Source of the DNA: Lachnospiraceae bacterium
Lineage (GTDB): Bacteria > Bacillota > Clostridia > Lachnospirales > Lachnospiraceae
Reading direction: 5' to 3'
Length of the DNA stretch: 64,000 nucleotides
Assembly: GCA_022510745.1 (NCBI GenBank)
Contig: JAFLSY010000008.1
Location: 62,001-126,000 of the forward strand
Notes under the pieces: generated by a model
What the model saw: only the letters and a program-made list of their open reading frames with translations
The model's database searches: none
What the model was told of the DNA's origin: nothing
Made by a program: the position numbers and the translations under genes
In this document: positions 8,370 through 17,650 of the stretch, in pieces
Layout: the number at the start of each line of letters is the position of its first letter
Numbering within the stretch: position 1 is the stretch's first letter

Positions 8370-8996
8370 TTAAAAAATTCGTAACAAATTTAAAACAAGT
8401 TTCGGGTTAACATAACTTTCTAATATGCATCCAATTATGACAACTCCCAAAAGCAGCACAAATGTTACTGCTTTATTTCGAAGTAATGCATACTTTCCGT
8501 TGTTCTCCCCATGCAGCAGCACACTTGTCTGCACTTTGTCCGGGAAATAGATGGTCATACAGAATTCATAGCTCCAGCGCAGCAGCAAAAGTGCCACGGG
8601 AAAATAGATAAAGACCTGTGGAAATATCCCCACGGCTATCAACAGAATTCCTTTTAAGCCGTACCGCAGCAGTGCTGCCATTACCAGCATGCCAAAAGAA
8701 ATGCCCAGCCAGGCAGCACAGGTCCAAACGGCTGCCAGACCCAGCCAGGTGGTAGAGAGGACGGCCAGAATCAAGGCTGTGCCCAGCCTTTTTTGCAGCA
8801 CATACAGAAAAAAAGCATTGCTGTCCACCGGAGCATACTTTACCGCATAGAGCATGTTTTCATTTAGCAGCCCCGTGTTTTCCAACAACACTTTTTTCCC
8901 TGTATTCATCAGCACAAGCCCAAACAGGAATCCCAATGCCACGATTCCCAAAATCAAACGGCTCTGCCTTGTTTTTGGTTGTCCAAATCTGCCCAT
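8370..8996 (-). CDS. spoIIM: Stage II sporulation protein M
   Basis: A membrane protein of about 208 residues matching SpoIIM, which works with SpoIID and SpoIIP in peptidoglycan remodelling during forespore engulfment. It has about five hydrophobic segments: one near residues 15-33, a pair around 70-110, one around 125-140, and one near the C-terminus. The ATG at 8996 has the ribosome binding site GGAGGG seven bases upstream; an in-frame TTG at 9014 overlaps that site and is unlikely. Its presence argues for a spore-forming host. Confidence 0.88.
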   Translation of the reverse strand: MGRFGQPKTRQSRLILGIVALGFLFGLVLMNTGKKVLLENTGLLNENMLYAVKYAPVDSNAFFLYVLQKRLGTALILAVLSTTWLGLAAVWTCAAWLGISFGMLVMAALLRYGLKGILLIAVGIFPQVFIYFPVALLLLRWSYEFCMTIYFPDKVQTSVLLHGENNGKYALLRNKAVTFVLLLGVVIIGCILESYVNPKLVLNLLRIF

Positions 8997-9075
8997 CTGC
9001 ACCCTCCATATCAATTTCTAAAGCATTTACGCTCTATTGTATGATACTCTTGCATGCATTTATGACAGGCCTTCT

Positions 9076-9618
9076 TTATTTCTGCAAATACTTATGCGCA
9101 TAGGCCATAATCGCGCAGATCGTCTTGGCATCCTGGATGGTACAGTCATATATCTTATCCATCAGTTCCTCTACCGTATAGGCTTCTACATTGATGAATT
9201 CGTCCTCATCCAAATGCTGATGTCCTTTTTCCAGATTCCTTGCCACATAAATATCTATTTTCTCATTGCAGAAAGCCACTGTGGTACGAATACTGATAAG
9301 CAATTCCAAATCCCTACAGCGGTATCCCGTTTCTTCCTCTAACTCTCTGGCTGCGGCTGTTTTGGTAGGTTCATCCACACCATTTAAGCCGCCGGCCGGT
9401 ACTTCTAAGGTATAGCGGTCCAGCGCATTTCTGTACTGACGAACCATTAACAGTTTGCCGTCTTCCCTGACCGGCACCACTGCCGCAGCTCCTTTATGTC
9501 CTATAAAATCCCATTTTACTATATTGCCATTGGGTACCTGCACCGTATCCTGATAATAATCGATAATAGCGCCCTTTTGTACCAGATCCCTGCTCAACCG
9601 CTTGAATTCTTCCGCCAT
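9076..9618 (-). CDS. nudF: Nudix hydrolase, ADP-ribose pyrophosphatase type
   Basis: Cleaves ADP-ribose or related nucleoside diphosphates into AMP and ribose-5-phosphate. The roughly 180-residue protein has a complete Nudix box, starting GGLNGVDEPT and ending ARELEEETGY at about residues 80-102, and the upstream MVRQYRNAL typical of ADP-ribose pyrophosphatases. The ATG at 9618 is better spaced from AAAGG than the in-frame GTG at 9630. It sits between spoIIM and an aminotransferase, with no functional link visible. Confidence 0.86.
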   Translation of the reverse strand: MAEEFKRLSRDLVQKGAIIDYYQDTVQVPNGNIVKWDFIGHKGAAAVVPVREDGKLLMVRQYRNALDRYTLEVPAGGLNGVDEPTKTAAARELEEETGYRCRDLELLISIRTTVAFCNEKIDIYVARNLEKGHQHLDEDEFINVEAYTVEELMDKIYDCTIQDAKTICAIMAYAHKYLQK

Positions 9619-9718
9619 ATTAATATCCACGCCTTTCTACAACCTGCAAACTTTGGGCCATAGGCCCAATATTTGCAAGGGCTTGTGAGCAAGCCCTCTG
9701 AAAAATTTATTTTTCACA

Positions 9719-11002
9719 CTATACCTCCAACAGCTTCTCCACACTGACTAACTTCACACACAGTACAAACAGCTCTGCCGCCTGAGCCATCTCCTCCGGT
9801 GTAGGGAAAGAAGGCGCAATACGGATATTGGTATCACGAGGATCCTTTCCATAAGGATAGGTCGCACCCGCACCGGTCAAAACAACGCCGGCTTCCTTAC
9901 ATTTTGCCACGATCCGCTTCGCACAGCCTTCCATTGCCTCAAAAGAAATAAAGTAGCCGCCCAAAGGTTTGGTCCACTCTGCAATTCCAAGTCCGTCCAG
10001 TTCTTTATCCAGAATGGAAAGTACCGCTTCAAACTTGGGCCGCATAATATCCGCATGCTTCTTCATCTGTGCTTTCAGTCCATCCATATTCTTAAAATAC
10101 TTCACATGACGCAGCTGATTCACCTTATCAAAACCAATGGTCTGCAGTGTCAGGGATTTCCTAATAAACTCCAGATTCTTCTCGGAGGCAGCCACAGCGG
10201 AAATACCCGCACCGGCAAAGCTTACCTTGGAAGTAGAAGCAAATTCATAGACCATATCCGGATTGCCTGTCTTTTCACATTCGCTCAATATCTCAAGCAA
10301 TTCATCATGCTTATCCTCATACAGATCATGAATCACATAGGCATTGTCCCAGAAAATTCTGAAATCCTCTGCCGCAGGCTTTAAGGCTGCAAAACGCTTT
10401 ACGGTCTCTGCAGAGTATGTAATGCCCTGAGGATTGGAGTATTTGGGCACACACCAGATGCCCTTGATACTCGCATCTTCACTGACGTATTTCTCTACCA
10501 AATCCATAGCGGGCCCTGTGGGCGTCATGGGAATCGTGATCATTTCTATACCAAAATGCTCCGTAACGGCAAAATGCCTGTCGTAACCGGGGGCCGGACA
10601 AAGAAATTTAACCTTTTCCAGCTTACACCAAGGGGTACTGCCGCATACGCCGTGGGTCATGGAACGTGCTACGGTATCAAACATAACCGTCAGACTGGCA
10701 TTGCCGCAGACAATTACCTTATCGGCAGATACACCCATCATTTCTCCCATCAGGGCTTTTGCCTCGGGAATACCGTCCATAAGGCCATAGTTCCTGCAAT
10801 CCATACCTGCCTCTGTTTTTAGGATACTCTTGCTATCCAGCACATCCATAATGGGCATGGTCATATCCAACTGGCTGACTGATGGCTTTCCTCTGGACAT
10901 ATCCAGCTTCAGCCCTCTAGCCTTGGCATCCTCATAAGCATGTTCCAACTCCGCTTTCAGCGTTGTAAGCTCTTCTTTGTTCATTTCTTTATACGATTTC
11001 AT
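9719..11002 (-). CDS. PLP aminotransferase, type Ic aspartate aminotransferase family
   Basis: A 427-residue fold-type I aminotransferase with FWDNAYVIHDL and the lysine region FASTSKVSFAGAG, where the PLP lysine is expected. The sequence, including SRGKPS near the start and GGYFISF near the end, fits the Aminotran_MocR-like family that contains type Ic aspartate aminotransferases. Substrate is inferred only from family. The ATG at 11002 (MKSYKEMN) is preceded by AAGGATGG; an upstream ATG at 11038 would add 12 residues with no clear site. Confidence 0.85.
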   Translation of the reverse strand: MKSYKEMNKEELTTLKAELEHAYEDAKARGLKLDMSRGKPSVSQLDMTMPIMDVLDSKSILKTEAGMDCRNYGLMDGIPEAKALMGEMMGVSADKVIVCGNASLTVMFDTVARSMTHGVCGSTPWCKLEKVKFLCPAPGYDRHFAVTEHFGIEMITIPMTPTGPAMDLVEKYVSEDASIKGIWCVPKYSNPQGITYSAETVKRFAALKPAAEDFRIFWDNAYVIHDLYEDKHDELLEILSECEKTGNPDMVYEFASTSKVSFAGAGISAVAASEKNLEFIRKSLTLQTIGFDKVNQLRHVKYFKNMDGLKAQMKKHADIMRPKFEAVLSILDKELDGLGIAEWTKPLGGYFISFEAMEGCAKRIVAKCKEAGVVLTGAGATYPYGKDPRDTNIRIAPSFPTPEEMAQAAELFVLCVKLVSVEKLLEV

Positions 11003-11150
11003 CTTCGTCACCATCCTTGATTGAATCATTGTATACAATCATACATTTTATCATCCTGTATATTCTACTATAACATACTGACTAAAACAAGGGGCTTTTT
11101 ACATTTTTTGTAGGAAGAAAAAATTTTATATCTCGCTGCTTCACTTATAC

Positions 11151-11192
11151 AAAAAGGCTGTTTACAACCGGTTCAACGGTTTGTAAACAGCC
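11151..11192 (-). terminator. Intrinsic terminator of rny
   Basis: A 15-base-pair stem around GGCTGTTTACAA with a six-base loop, followed on the minus strand by TTTTTG. It lies just after the rny stop codon. Confidence 0.88.
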
Positions 11193-11220
11193 CTCTCTTA
11201 CCTTATGAAATTCTGTTCAT

Positions 11221-12774
11221 TTACTTAGCGTAGTCGATTACGCGGCTTTCACGGATGACATTGACCTTAATCTGTCCGGGATATTCCAATTCAGCTTCAA
11301 TCTGCTTGGAAATATCTCTGGCCATAACCACCATGTCAGCATCAGAAATCTGCTCAGGAACTACCATAACTCGAACTTCCCTACCAGCCTGAATAGCAAA
11401 AGATTTGTCAACACCTTTGAAATTGTTTGTGATTTCTTCTAATTGTCTTAATCTGCTAGTGTAGGTTTCCAATGTTTCCCTTCTAGCTCCCGGTCTTGCA
11501 GCGGATATTGTATCAGCAGCTTGTACAATACATGCAATCAGGGATGTAGCTTCCACGTCACCGTGGTGAGATTCGACTGCATTGATCACAACCGAATTCT
11601 CCTTATACTTTCTACAGAGTTCAGAGCCTAACTGAATATGGGAGCCTTCCATCTCGTGGTCAACTGCCTTACCGATATCATGCAGCAAGCCCGCTCTTTT
11701 TGCCAGACGGACATCCAAGCCCATTTCCGCTGCCAGTAAGCCGGACAGCTGTGCGACCTCGATGGAATGCTTTAATGCATTCTGACCGTAACTGGTTCTA
11801 AACTTCATCTTACCAAGTAATCTTACAAGCTCGGGATGAATGCCGTGTACGCCTACTTCCAAGGTAGCAGCTTCACCCTCTTCCTTAATCATTACCTCTA
11901 CTTCTTTTTGCGCCTTTTCTACCATTTCTTCAATTCTGGCAGGATGGATACGTCCATCTACGATCAATTTTTCAAGGGCAATTCTTGCCACCTCACGGCG
12001 GATGGGGTCGAAACCGGACAGGATAACTGCCTCGGGTGTATCGTCAATAATCAAGTCCACACCTGTCATGGTCTCCAGAGTACGGATATTACGTCCCTCT
12101 CTACCAATGATACGTCCCTTCATCTCATCGCTGGGAAGCTGGACTACGGAAATCGTAGTTTCAGAGACATGATCCGCTGCGCATCTCTGAATCGCACTTA
12201 CTACATATTCCTTCGCCTTCTTGTCTGCTTCTTCTTTGGCCCGACTCTCCATTTCCTTGATCATCACGGCCGTTTCATGTTTCACTTCATCTTCAACAAT
12301 TTTCAACAAATACTCTTTTGCTTGTTCAGAGGTTAATCCGGAAATTCTCTCCAGTTCCTGCACCCGCTGTTCATTCAGCTTGGACACTTCGTCCTTCATC
12401 CTATTCAAGGACTCTTCACGCTGTGCTAAGCTGGCTTCTTTGCGCTCGATAGCGTCCGCCTTTTTGTCGATGTTCTCTTCCTTCTGCTGAACTCTTCTCT
12501 CATAACGCTGTGCCTCAGCCCTGCGTTCCTTGATCTCCTTGTCCAGTTCATTCTTGGTACGAATGGACTCTTCCTTGACCTCAAGCAGCGCCTCGCGTTT
12601 CTTGACTTCAGCAGTCTTTAAAGCCTCATCGATAATCTCTCTTGCCTTGGCATCCGCATCGCCTAACTTAGCCTCAACGTATTTCTTCCGTCGGTTCGTC
12701 GCATAGACAAAGGTAACCGGAATCGAGATAATCAGCGTAACTGCTACCGCTCCCAAAATGTACAACCAGGTCAT
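11221..12774 (-). CDS. rny: Ribonuclease Y
   Basis: Membrane-anchored endoribonuclease that starts mRNA decay in Gram-positive bacteria. The 517-residue protein has one N-terminal transmembrane segment (about 3-22), a long coiled coil (about 30-190), a KH domain with [12 protein letters not shown], and an HD domain with [12 protein letters not shown] and SHHGDVE. The ATG at 12774 is chosen because AAGGAGGT lies 11 bases upstream; a GTG at 12786 overlaps that site. The leader holds two small stem-loops, and the gene has its own terminator. Confidence 0.96.
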   Translation of the reverse strand: MTWLYILGAVAVTLIISIPVTFVYATNRRKKYVEAKLGDADAKAREIIDEALKTAEVKKREALLEVKEESIRTKNELDKEIKERRAEAQRYERRVQQKEENIDKKADAIERKEASLAQREESLNRMKDEVSKLNEQRVQELERISGLTSEQAKEYLLKIVEDEVKHETAVMIKEMESRAKEEADKKAKEYVVSAIQRCAADHVSETTISVVQLPSDEMKGRIIGREGRNIRTLETMTGVDLIIDDTPEAVILSGFDPIRREVARIALEKLIVDGRIHPARIEEMVEKAQKEVEVMIKEEGEAATLEVGVHGIHPELVRLLGKMKFRTSYGQNALKHSIEVAQLSGLLAAEMGLDVRLAKRAGLLHDIGKAVDHEMEGSHIQLGSELCRKYKENSVVINAVESHHGDVEATSLIACIVQAADTISAARPGARRETLETYTSRLRQLEEITNNFKGVDKSFAIQAGREVRVMVVPEQISDADMVVMARDISKQIEAELEYPGQIKVNVIRESRVIDYAK

Positions 12775-12808
12775 GTACAGGAGCACCTCCTTATTAAATT
12801 TTCGTGCA

Positions 12809-12843
12809 TGGCCTTACGGCCAAAACATAGCCTACCGGCTATG
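12809..12843 (-). promoter_or_regulatory. Two adjacent stem-loops in the rny leader
   Basis: TGGCC-TTAC-GGCCA (12809-12822) and CATAGCC-TACC-GGCTATG (12826-12843) lie side by side in the 5' untranslated region of rny. On the minus strand their loops read GTAA and GGTA. The first is a GNRA-type tetraloop. Confidence 0.55.
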
Positions 12844-12953
12844 CCAAATCTATTATAGAATGTATGTAAACATCCTAAAGCATTTTACAACTTTTAATTT
12901 TAAAATAAAATGATAGTTATGTCAAGTAGAAGTCGTTACAAGTTTTCTTCCTT

Positions 12954-13157
12954 AAAAAAAAATTTTATTGTCCATATATCTACTAATATAATCGCTTATC
13001 TGCCAATATTCCTCGCGCAGACACGCTCTCGCTCGGAGAAACACGTAACGGAACACTAGGCTCGAGAATACCTCGCCAAGTGCCGACGTGTTTCTACGGT
13101 CTGCTTAAGGAATATGGGCAGGGAACGACTTCAGCATACTAGCAATAAAAACACTCG
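12954..13157. other. Gene-free stretch with a 122-base near-perfect hairpin
   Basis: Between rny and recX there is no credible gene. Bases 13000-13121 fold into one long imperfect hairpin. Paired blocks are CTGCCAATATTCC with GGAATATGGGCAG, GCAGAC with GTCTGC, AGAAACACGT with ACGTGTTTCT, and an apical GGCTCGAG/CTCGCC stem. A run of nine T on the minus strand (12954-12962) follows about 40 bases later. It could be a small structured RNA or a palindromic mobile element. Confidence 0.6.
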
Positions 13158-13766
13158 TTATTTTTGTAGGTACTTTTGCACCTTGTCGGATGAGAAGCCT
13201 CTTCGAAGTAAAAAGGCATACATTTTCCGTAATTCTTTTGGTTCTGCGGTGGAGGCGTCAAAATGCTTTTTGGAAAGAAGCTCCTTGATCTGCTCATCTT
13301 CGTCCTGCGCGTTTCCTGCTGCTTCCCAATTTATCCAGGCTTTCTGAATCGTTTCTTTGGAAATGCCTTTGTTTATGAGGTCATTTTCAATCCGTCTTTT
13401 GCTTTTGCGGCTGCTGTTGCAGTTGACAAAATCCTCTGCATAGCGCAGATCGTCTATATAATGAAAAGAGGCCACATAGGAAAGGGCCTCATCAATGACA
13501 GTTTCGGGATAAAAGCCCTGCCGTAGTTTCTGTCTCAACTGCAATTCCGTATAATCCCGTGATTTTAAAAGGTTCATGAGACGCAGCTTCGCACGTTTGG
13601 GAAGTACCTCCCGCAGCAACTCCTCATATATCTTGGGAGACAGCTCTTCCCCCTCCTTTAGTCCGTATTTACGCAGCTCGCCTTTGTACAATACAAAGGC
13701 GGGCTGCTCATCTACATATACCTTCACTCTGGAGGAAGAAACCTCTTTAAGCTCTGTGATCATCAT
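13158..13766 (-). CDS. recX: RecA regulator RecX
   Basis: A 202-residue RecX family protein, which binds RecA filaments and limits or modulates recombination. The middle is typical: [10 protein letters not shown], a VIDEALSYV block, and repeated three-helix units in [14 protein letters not shown]. The start ATG overlaps the recA stop as ATGA, so the two are translationally coupled and share the SOS promoter of recA. Length is within the Gram-positive range. Confidence 0.9.
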   Translation of the reverse strand: MMITELKEVSSSRVKVYVDEQPAFVLYKGELRKYGLKEGEELSPKIYEELLREVLPKRAKLRLMNLLKSRDYTELQLRQKLRQGFYPETVIDEALSYVASFHYIDDLRYAEDFVNCNSSRKSKRRIENDLINKGISKETIQKAWINWEAAGNAQDEDEQIKELLSKKHFDASTAEPKELRKMYAFLLRRGFSSDKVQKYLQK

Positions 13767-14842
13767 GCCTTTCCTTCATCTCCGGCCGTCTTGGATTTCT
13801 TTCCGGTATCTTTTTCTTCGTTCTTGTCTGCTGTTGAATCCTTATCTGCAGACAGACCGAAATGCTCTCTGACCTTGCGTTCCACTTCCGCACATACCTC
13901 GGGGTTGTCCTTCAAATACTGTTTGGCATTCTCCCTGCCCTGCCCGATTTTATTGCCTTCATAGGCAAACCATGCACCGGATTTGTTAATAATACCGGTT
14001 TCTGACGCCAGATCCAGAATATCTCCCACCACGGAGATACCCTCTCCGAACATGATATCAAATTCCGCTTCCTTAAAAGGAGGCGCTATCTTATTCTTTA
14101 CTACTTTGACTCTGGTTCTGTTACCGATCACTTCGCCGCCCTGCTTTAGGGACTCTATACGGCGTACATCCATTCGCACGGAAGAGTAGAATTTCAGTGC
14201 GCGTCCTCCGGTAGTGGTCTCGGGATTGCCAAACATAATACCCACTTTTTCACGAAGCTGGTTGATAAAGATTACGGTGCAGTTGGACTTACTGATCACA
14301 GCGGTGAGTTTCCGCAGTGCCTGGGACATCAGGCGGGCCTGCAGACCAACATGACTGTCGCCCATATCGCCCTCTATTTCCGCCTTGGGCACCAATGCGG
14401 CCACGGAGTCTACTACAATAATGTCAATAGCGCCGGAACGCACCATAGTTTCTGTAATCTCCAAAGCCTGTTCACCGCTGTCCGGCTGAGAAATATAGAG
14501 ATTGTCGATATCCACACCTATATTTCTGGCATAAACGGGGTCTAATGCATGTTCCGCATCGATAAAGCCTGCAATGCCGCCTCGTTTCTGTACTTCTGAA
14601 ATCATATGCAGCGTAACAGTGGTCTTACCACTGGACTCGGGTCCGTATATCTCCACAATCCTGCCCTTGGGAATCCCTCCCAGCCCCAATGCTACATCCA
14701 GACTCAAAGAACCGGTAGGAATCGTTTCTACATTCATTTGCACAGAAGGGTCACCCAGCTTCATAACCGCTCCCTTTCCGTACTGTTTCTCAATCTGCAC
14801 CAACGCAGCGTCCAATGCTTTCAGTTTCTCATCTCTTTCCAT
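13763..14842 (-). CDS. recA: Recombinase RecA
   Basis: ATP-dependent strand-exchange protein and co-protease for LexA. The 359-residue protein has the Walker A motif GPESSGKTT, the conserved [12 protein letters not shown] start, the Walker B region [10 protein letters not shown], loop L1/L2 sequences including [20 protein letters not shown], and a charged lysine/aspartate-rich tail. The ATG at 14842 follows AAAGGAGATAAGAAT; an extra 18 codons upstream are open but cover the LexA site and are unlikely to be translated. Co-transcribed with recX. Confidence 0.98.
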   Translation of the reverse strand: MERDEKLKALDAALVQIEKQYGKGAVMKLGDPSVQMNVETIPTGSLSLDVALGLGGIPKGRIVEIYGPESSGKTTVTLHMISEVQKRGGIAGFIDAEHALDPVYARNIGVDIDNLYISQPDSGEQALEITETMVRSGAIDIIVVDSVAALVPKAEIEGDMGDSHVGLQARLMSQALRKLTAVISKSNCTVIFINQLREKVGIMFGNPETTTGGRALKFYSSVRMDVRRIESLKQGGEVIGNRTRVKVVKNKIAPPFKEAEFDIMFGEGISVVGDILDLASETGIINKSGAWFAYEGNKIGQGRENAKQYLKDNPEVCAEVERKVREHFGLSADKDSTADKNEEKDTGKKSKTAGDEGKA

Positions 14843-14862
14843 ATTCTTATCTCCTTTACAGG

Positions 14863-14874
14863 GAACAAACGTTC
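14863..14874. promoter_or_regulatory. LexA (SOS) box 1 of recA
   Basis: GAACAAACGTTC matches the Gram-positive LexA consensus GAAC-N4-GTTC exactly. It lies between the promoter and the recA start codon, where bound LexA would block elongation or initiation. Confidence 0.85.
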
Positions 14875-14884
14875 TATTTCTCTT

Positions 14885-14913
14885 AGCATAAAACATTTGT
14901 TCTGGTTTGTCAA
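14885..14913 (-). promoter_or_regulatory. recA promoter
   Basis: TTGACA (14908-14913) and TATGCT (14885-14890) on the minus strand are 17 bases apart. A LexA box fills the spacer. Confidence 0.82.
14891..14902. promoter_or_regulatory. LexA (SOS) box 2 of recA
   Basis: On the minus strand GAACAAATGTTT, one base off the consensus, exactly occupies the space between the -35 and -10 boxes. Its centre is 28 bases from box 1. Confidence 0.72.
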
Positions 14914-15128
14914 TTCTTTTTTATGATAACATAGTAAATGTCCAATAAACCACCCTCATAGGCACCCCCTCCTTTTTTCTCCGCCATGCTGCGCTTCCTT
15001 TTCGGATACAGCCGGGAGCATATTTGACTGTCTTCAACACGACTTTGGAAAAAATGGCGAAATGCCGGAATATACCACAGATATGTGTTGATAAAATAAA
15101 TGTATCATATCCGCAGACACAATGCAAG

Positions 15129-15165
15129 AACCGGAAACATCTAAAAAGACTGTTTCCGGTTTTAC
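15129..15165. terminator. Probable terminator after the opp operon
   Basis: AACCGGAAACA and TGTTTCCGGTT form an 11-base-pair stem 20-50 bases beyond the last opp-operon gene. The T-run is better on the plus strand (GGTTTTACT), although the only nearby transcription arrives on the minus strand, so orientation is left open. The rest of 14914-15128 shows nothing recognisable. Confidence 0.55.
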
Positions 15166-15182
15166 TATCTGCATTATCAATT

Positions 15183-15476
15183 TTATAAGACGCCCCACAT
15201 ATAGAGCAACAACAATATCAGTGCTCCCAACACGCCGATATAGACCACCGCAATGAGCAGTGCCGCTTTGATTGCACCCAGGATATACCATTTCCGGTCT
15301 TCTGGCAGGATTTCCTGTCTTTCTGCTCCCATTTCCGGTTCCTTTGTTTCAGGCAGCTTATATCTTGTGCGGGGTGAGGGGGGAAAAAACCCTCCAAATA
15401 AGCGAGGCCTTTGCACGCCGCTCATATCCGCAATTGTTCGGTTGTCGTCTTCCTCAAATTCGTTCTGCTTTCTCAT
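15183..15476 (-). CDS. Small single-pass membrane protein at the end of the opp operon
   Basis: A 97-residue protein of unknown function. The N-terminal 60 residues are charged and proline-rich (FFPPSPRTRYKLPETKEPE), and a strongly hydrophobic segment at about 67-95 ends at the C-terminus, suggesting a tail-anchored topology with the bulk in the cytoplasm. Its ATG overlaps the oppF stop as ATGA, so it is coupled to the peptide transporter. It might be an accessory of that transporter, but no known domain is visible. Confidence 0.7.
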   Translation of the reverse strand: MRKQNEFEEDDNRTIADMSGVQRPRLFGGFFPPSPRTRYKLPETKEPEMGAERQEILPEDRKWYILGAIKAALLIAVVYIGVLGALILLLLYMWGVL

Positions 15477-16465
15477 TTATCATATAAGTGGCAGCTCACA
15501 AAATGCCCCTTCTCCACTTCAATCTGCTTCGGGATTTCTTCTTTACAGCGTCCCATACACTCCGAGCACCGCGTGTGAAATTTACAACCGGAAGGCGGAT
15601 TTGCCGGAGAGGGAATTGATCCTTCCAATACAATCCGGTTCATCTTTGCTTTTGGATCGGGAATCGGTATAGCAGAAAACAAAGCCTTAGTATAGGGATG
15701 CAGCGGATTTTTGAAAATATCCGCAGTCTCACCGTATTCTACCAGGTTTCCCAGATACATAACGCCCACGGTATCGGAAATATGCTCTACCACAGACAAG
15801 TCATGGGAAATGAACAGATAGGTCAGCTTATGCTCCTGCTGCAACTTCTTCAACAGATTGATGATCTGTGCCTGAATAGATACATCCAATGCTGATACCG
15901 GCTCGTCACAGACCACAAACTCAGGATTCAATGCCAAGGCACGCGCAATACAGATTCTCTGCCTCTGTCCGCCTGAAAATTCATGAGGATAACGATCTTT
16001 GTGGAAAGGCTGCAGTCCGCAGTCGTCCATGACCTTATCCAAATAACCTCCGTACTCTGCCTTGGACACCAGCTTGTGTTCCCGTACTGCTTCTCCGATA
16101 ATTTCACCTACCGGCAGACGGGGAGATAAACTGGAAAAAGGATCCTGAAAAATAATCTGCATTTTGGTACGCATAGCCCGCATTTCGGCAGAAGACAGAT
16201 CATACACCTCTTTGCCGTTAAATAACACCTGTCCTGCTGTTTTTTCTCCGGAAAGCCGAAGAATTGTCCGGCCTGTAGTCGTTTTTCCGCAGCCTGACTC
16301 TCCCACAAGCCCCATGGTGCTTCCGCGCTTCAGATTGAAGGTTATGCCATCCACTGCTTTTACATAGCCAACGGTTTTGGATATCATGCCACCCTTGATG
16401 GGAAAATATTTCTTTAAATCATTTACCATAAGAATATATTCAGGATTGTATTCTACCCGTTCCAT
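15473..16465 (-). CDS. oppF: Oligopeptide ABC transporter ATPase OppF
   Basis: One of two nucleotide-binding subunits that power peptide import. The 330-residue protein has Walker A GESGCGKTT, signature SGGQRQR, Walker B VVCDEPVSALD, and the C-terminal oligopeptide/dipeptide extension with CKFHTRCSECMGRC, a cysteine cluster seen in Opp/Dpp ATPases that may hold an Fe-S cluster. Its start overlaps the oppD stop. It forms the importer with OppA, B, C and D. Confidence 0.93.
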   Translation of the reverse strand: MERVEYNPEYILMVNDLKKYFPIKGGMISKTVGYVKAVDGITFNLKRGSTMGLVGESGCGKTTTGRTILRLSGEKTAGQVLFNGKEVYDLSSAEMRAMRTKMQIIFQDPFSSLSPRLPVGEIIGEAVREHKLVSKAEYGGYLDKVMDDCGLQPFHKDRYPHEFSGGQRQRICIARALALNPEFVVCDEPVSALDVSIQAQIINLLKKLQQEHKLTYLFISHDLSVVEHISDTVGVMYLGNLVEYGETADIFKNPLHPYTKALFSAIPIPDPKAKMNRIVLEGSIPSPANPPSGCKFHTRCSECMGRCKEEIPKQIEVEKGHFVSCHLYDK

Positions 16466-17637
16466 CAGGCATTCCCTCCTTCCTTCGTTACGCTATCTTT
16501 ATTCTCGGGATAGTAGCGGTAACAGGAAACCTTGTGTGTTTCACTCAGGCTGATTTCCCGCGGATATTCATTTGCGCAGCATTCCAGACACATTTCACAG
16601 CGGTCTTTGAAATAACAGTAATCCGGCATATTGATAGGGTTTGGAACTTTTCCCGGTATGGAATACAGCTGCTCCGTATGTCTGCCGACAACGGGCTTTG
16701 AAGCCATTAATCCTATGGTATAGGGATGTGCGGGATTTTCAAAAATTTCCTCCGCGGTACCTTTTTCCACAATACGTCCGGCATACATGACTACCACATA
16801 ATCCGCCATTTCGGCAATCACACCCAAATCATGCGTAATAAACATGATGGAGGAATTGATCTTATTTTTAAGTCTGCGCAGCAGATCCAGCACCTGTGCC
16901 TGAATCGTTACATCTAAAGCGGTGGTAGGTTCGTCCGCTATAATGACCTTGGGATTGCAGGCCAGAGCCATCGCGATCATGACGCGCTGACGCATACCGC
17001 CGGAAAGTTCATGGGGATACATCCGATAGACGCCTTCGCTGTTAGCAATACCTACCATTTCCAACAACTGGATGGTGCGCTCCTTTCTCTCCTGCGCGGT
17101 TTTATTCTCTTTATCATGGAGTTCAATGACTTCTTCCAACTGTTCACCGATACGGAACACGGGATTTAACGCCGTCATAGGCTCCTGAAATATCATGGAA
17201 ATAAAATTACCCCTCAGATCCTGCATTGCCTGATAGGACATCTTTGCCACGTCTACAGCCTTGTCCCCCAGATTTAGCCGGATCTCTCCTTCTACAATCT
17301 GTCCGTGAGGACGCTGCAGCAGCTGCATCAGAGAAAGACTGGTAACGGATTTCCCGCAGCCCGACTCTCCCACGACTCCCACGGTCTTTCCGATGGGAAC
17401 CTCAAATGTCACGCCATCCACACTTTTTACAGTACCGGCATCGGTAAAGAAATAAGTGTGCAGGTTATCAAATTCCACCGCATTGCCCGGATTGTGCATG
17501 GTGGTCAAATATTCACTTTCAGGCACCTTTTTGCGCTTACGCCGCTTTTCCAGCTGACCGGTTATCTTCCGGTTTTTACGGGAAATCTGACGGGCTTCTT
17601 TTGCGGAGAGATAGCCCTCCGGTTTCTTTCTTGCCAT
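16465..17637 (-). CDS. oppD: Oligopeptide ABC transporter ATPase OppD
   Basis: Second ATPase of the peptide importer, 390 residues. Walker A GESGCGKSVT, signature LSGGMRQR, Walker B VIIADEPTTALD and the C-terminal cysteine cluster (CYFKDRCEMCLECC) are all present. About 50 basic residues (RKNRKITGQLEKRRKRKK) precede the domain, longer than in most OppD proteins. It lies 14 bases after oppC and overlaps oppF by one base. Confidence 0.93.
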   Translation of the reverse strand: MARKKPEGYLSAKEARQISRKNRKITGQLEKRRKRKKVPESEYLTTMHNPGNAVEFDNLHTYFFTDAGTVKSVDGVTFEVPIGKTVGVVGESGCGKSVTSLSLMQLLQRPHGQIVEGEIRLNLGDKAVDVAKMSYQAMQDLRGNFISMIFQEPMTALNPVFRIGEQLEEVIELHDKENKTAQERKERTIQLLEMVGIANSEGVYRMYPHELSGGMRQRVMIAMALACNPKVIIADEPTTALDVTIQAQVLDLLRRLKNKINSSIMFITHDLGVIAEMADYVVVMYAGRIVEKGTAEEIFENPAHPYTIGLMASKPVVGRHTEQLYSIPGKVPNPINMPDYCYFKDRCEMCLECCANEYPREISLSETHKVSCYRYYPENKDSVTKEGGNA

Positions 17638-17650
17638 ACGCTCTCCCTCC

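Noticed and set aside
13000-13121. Assignment of the long hairpin as 6S RNA
   Set aside because: Length is short and the large central bubble that binds RNA polymerase is not evident, so it is left unnamed.
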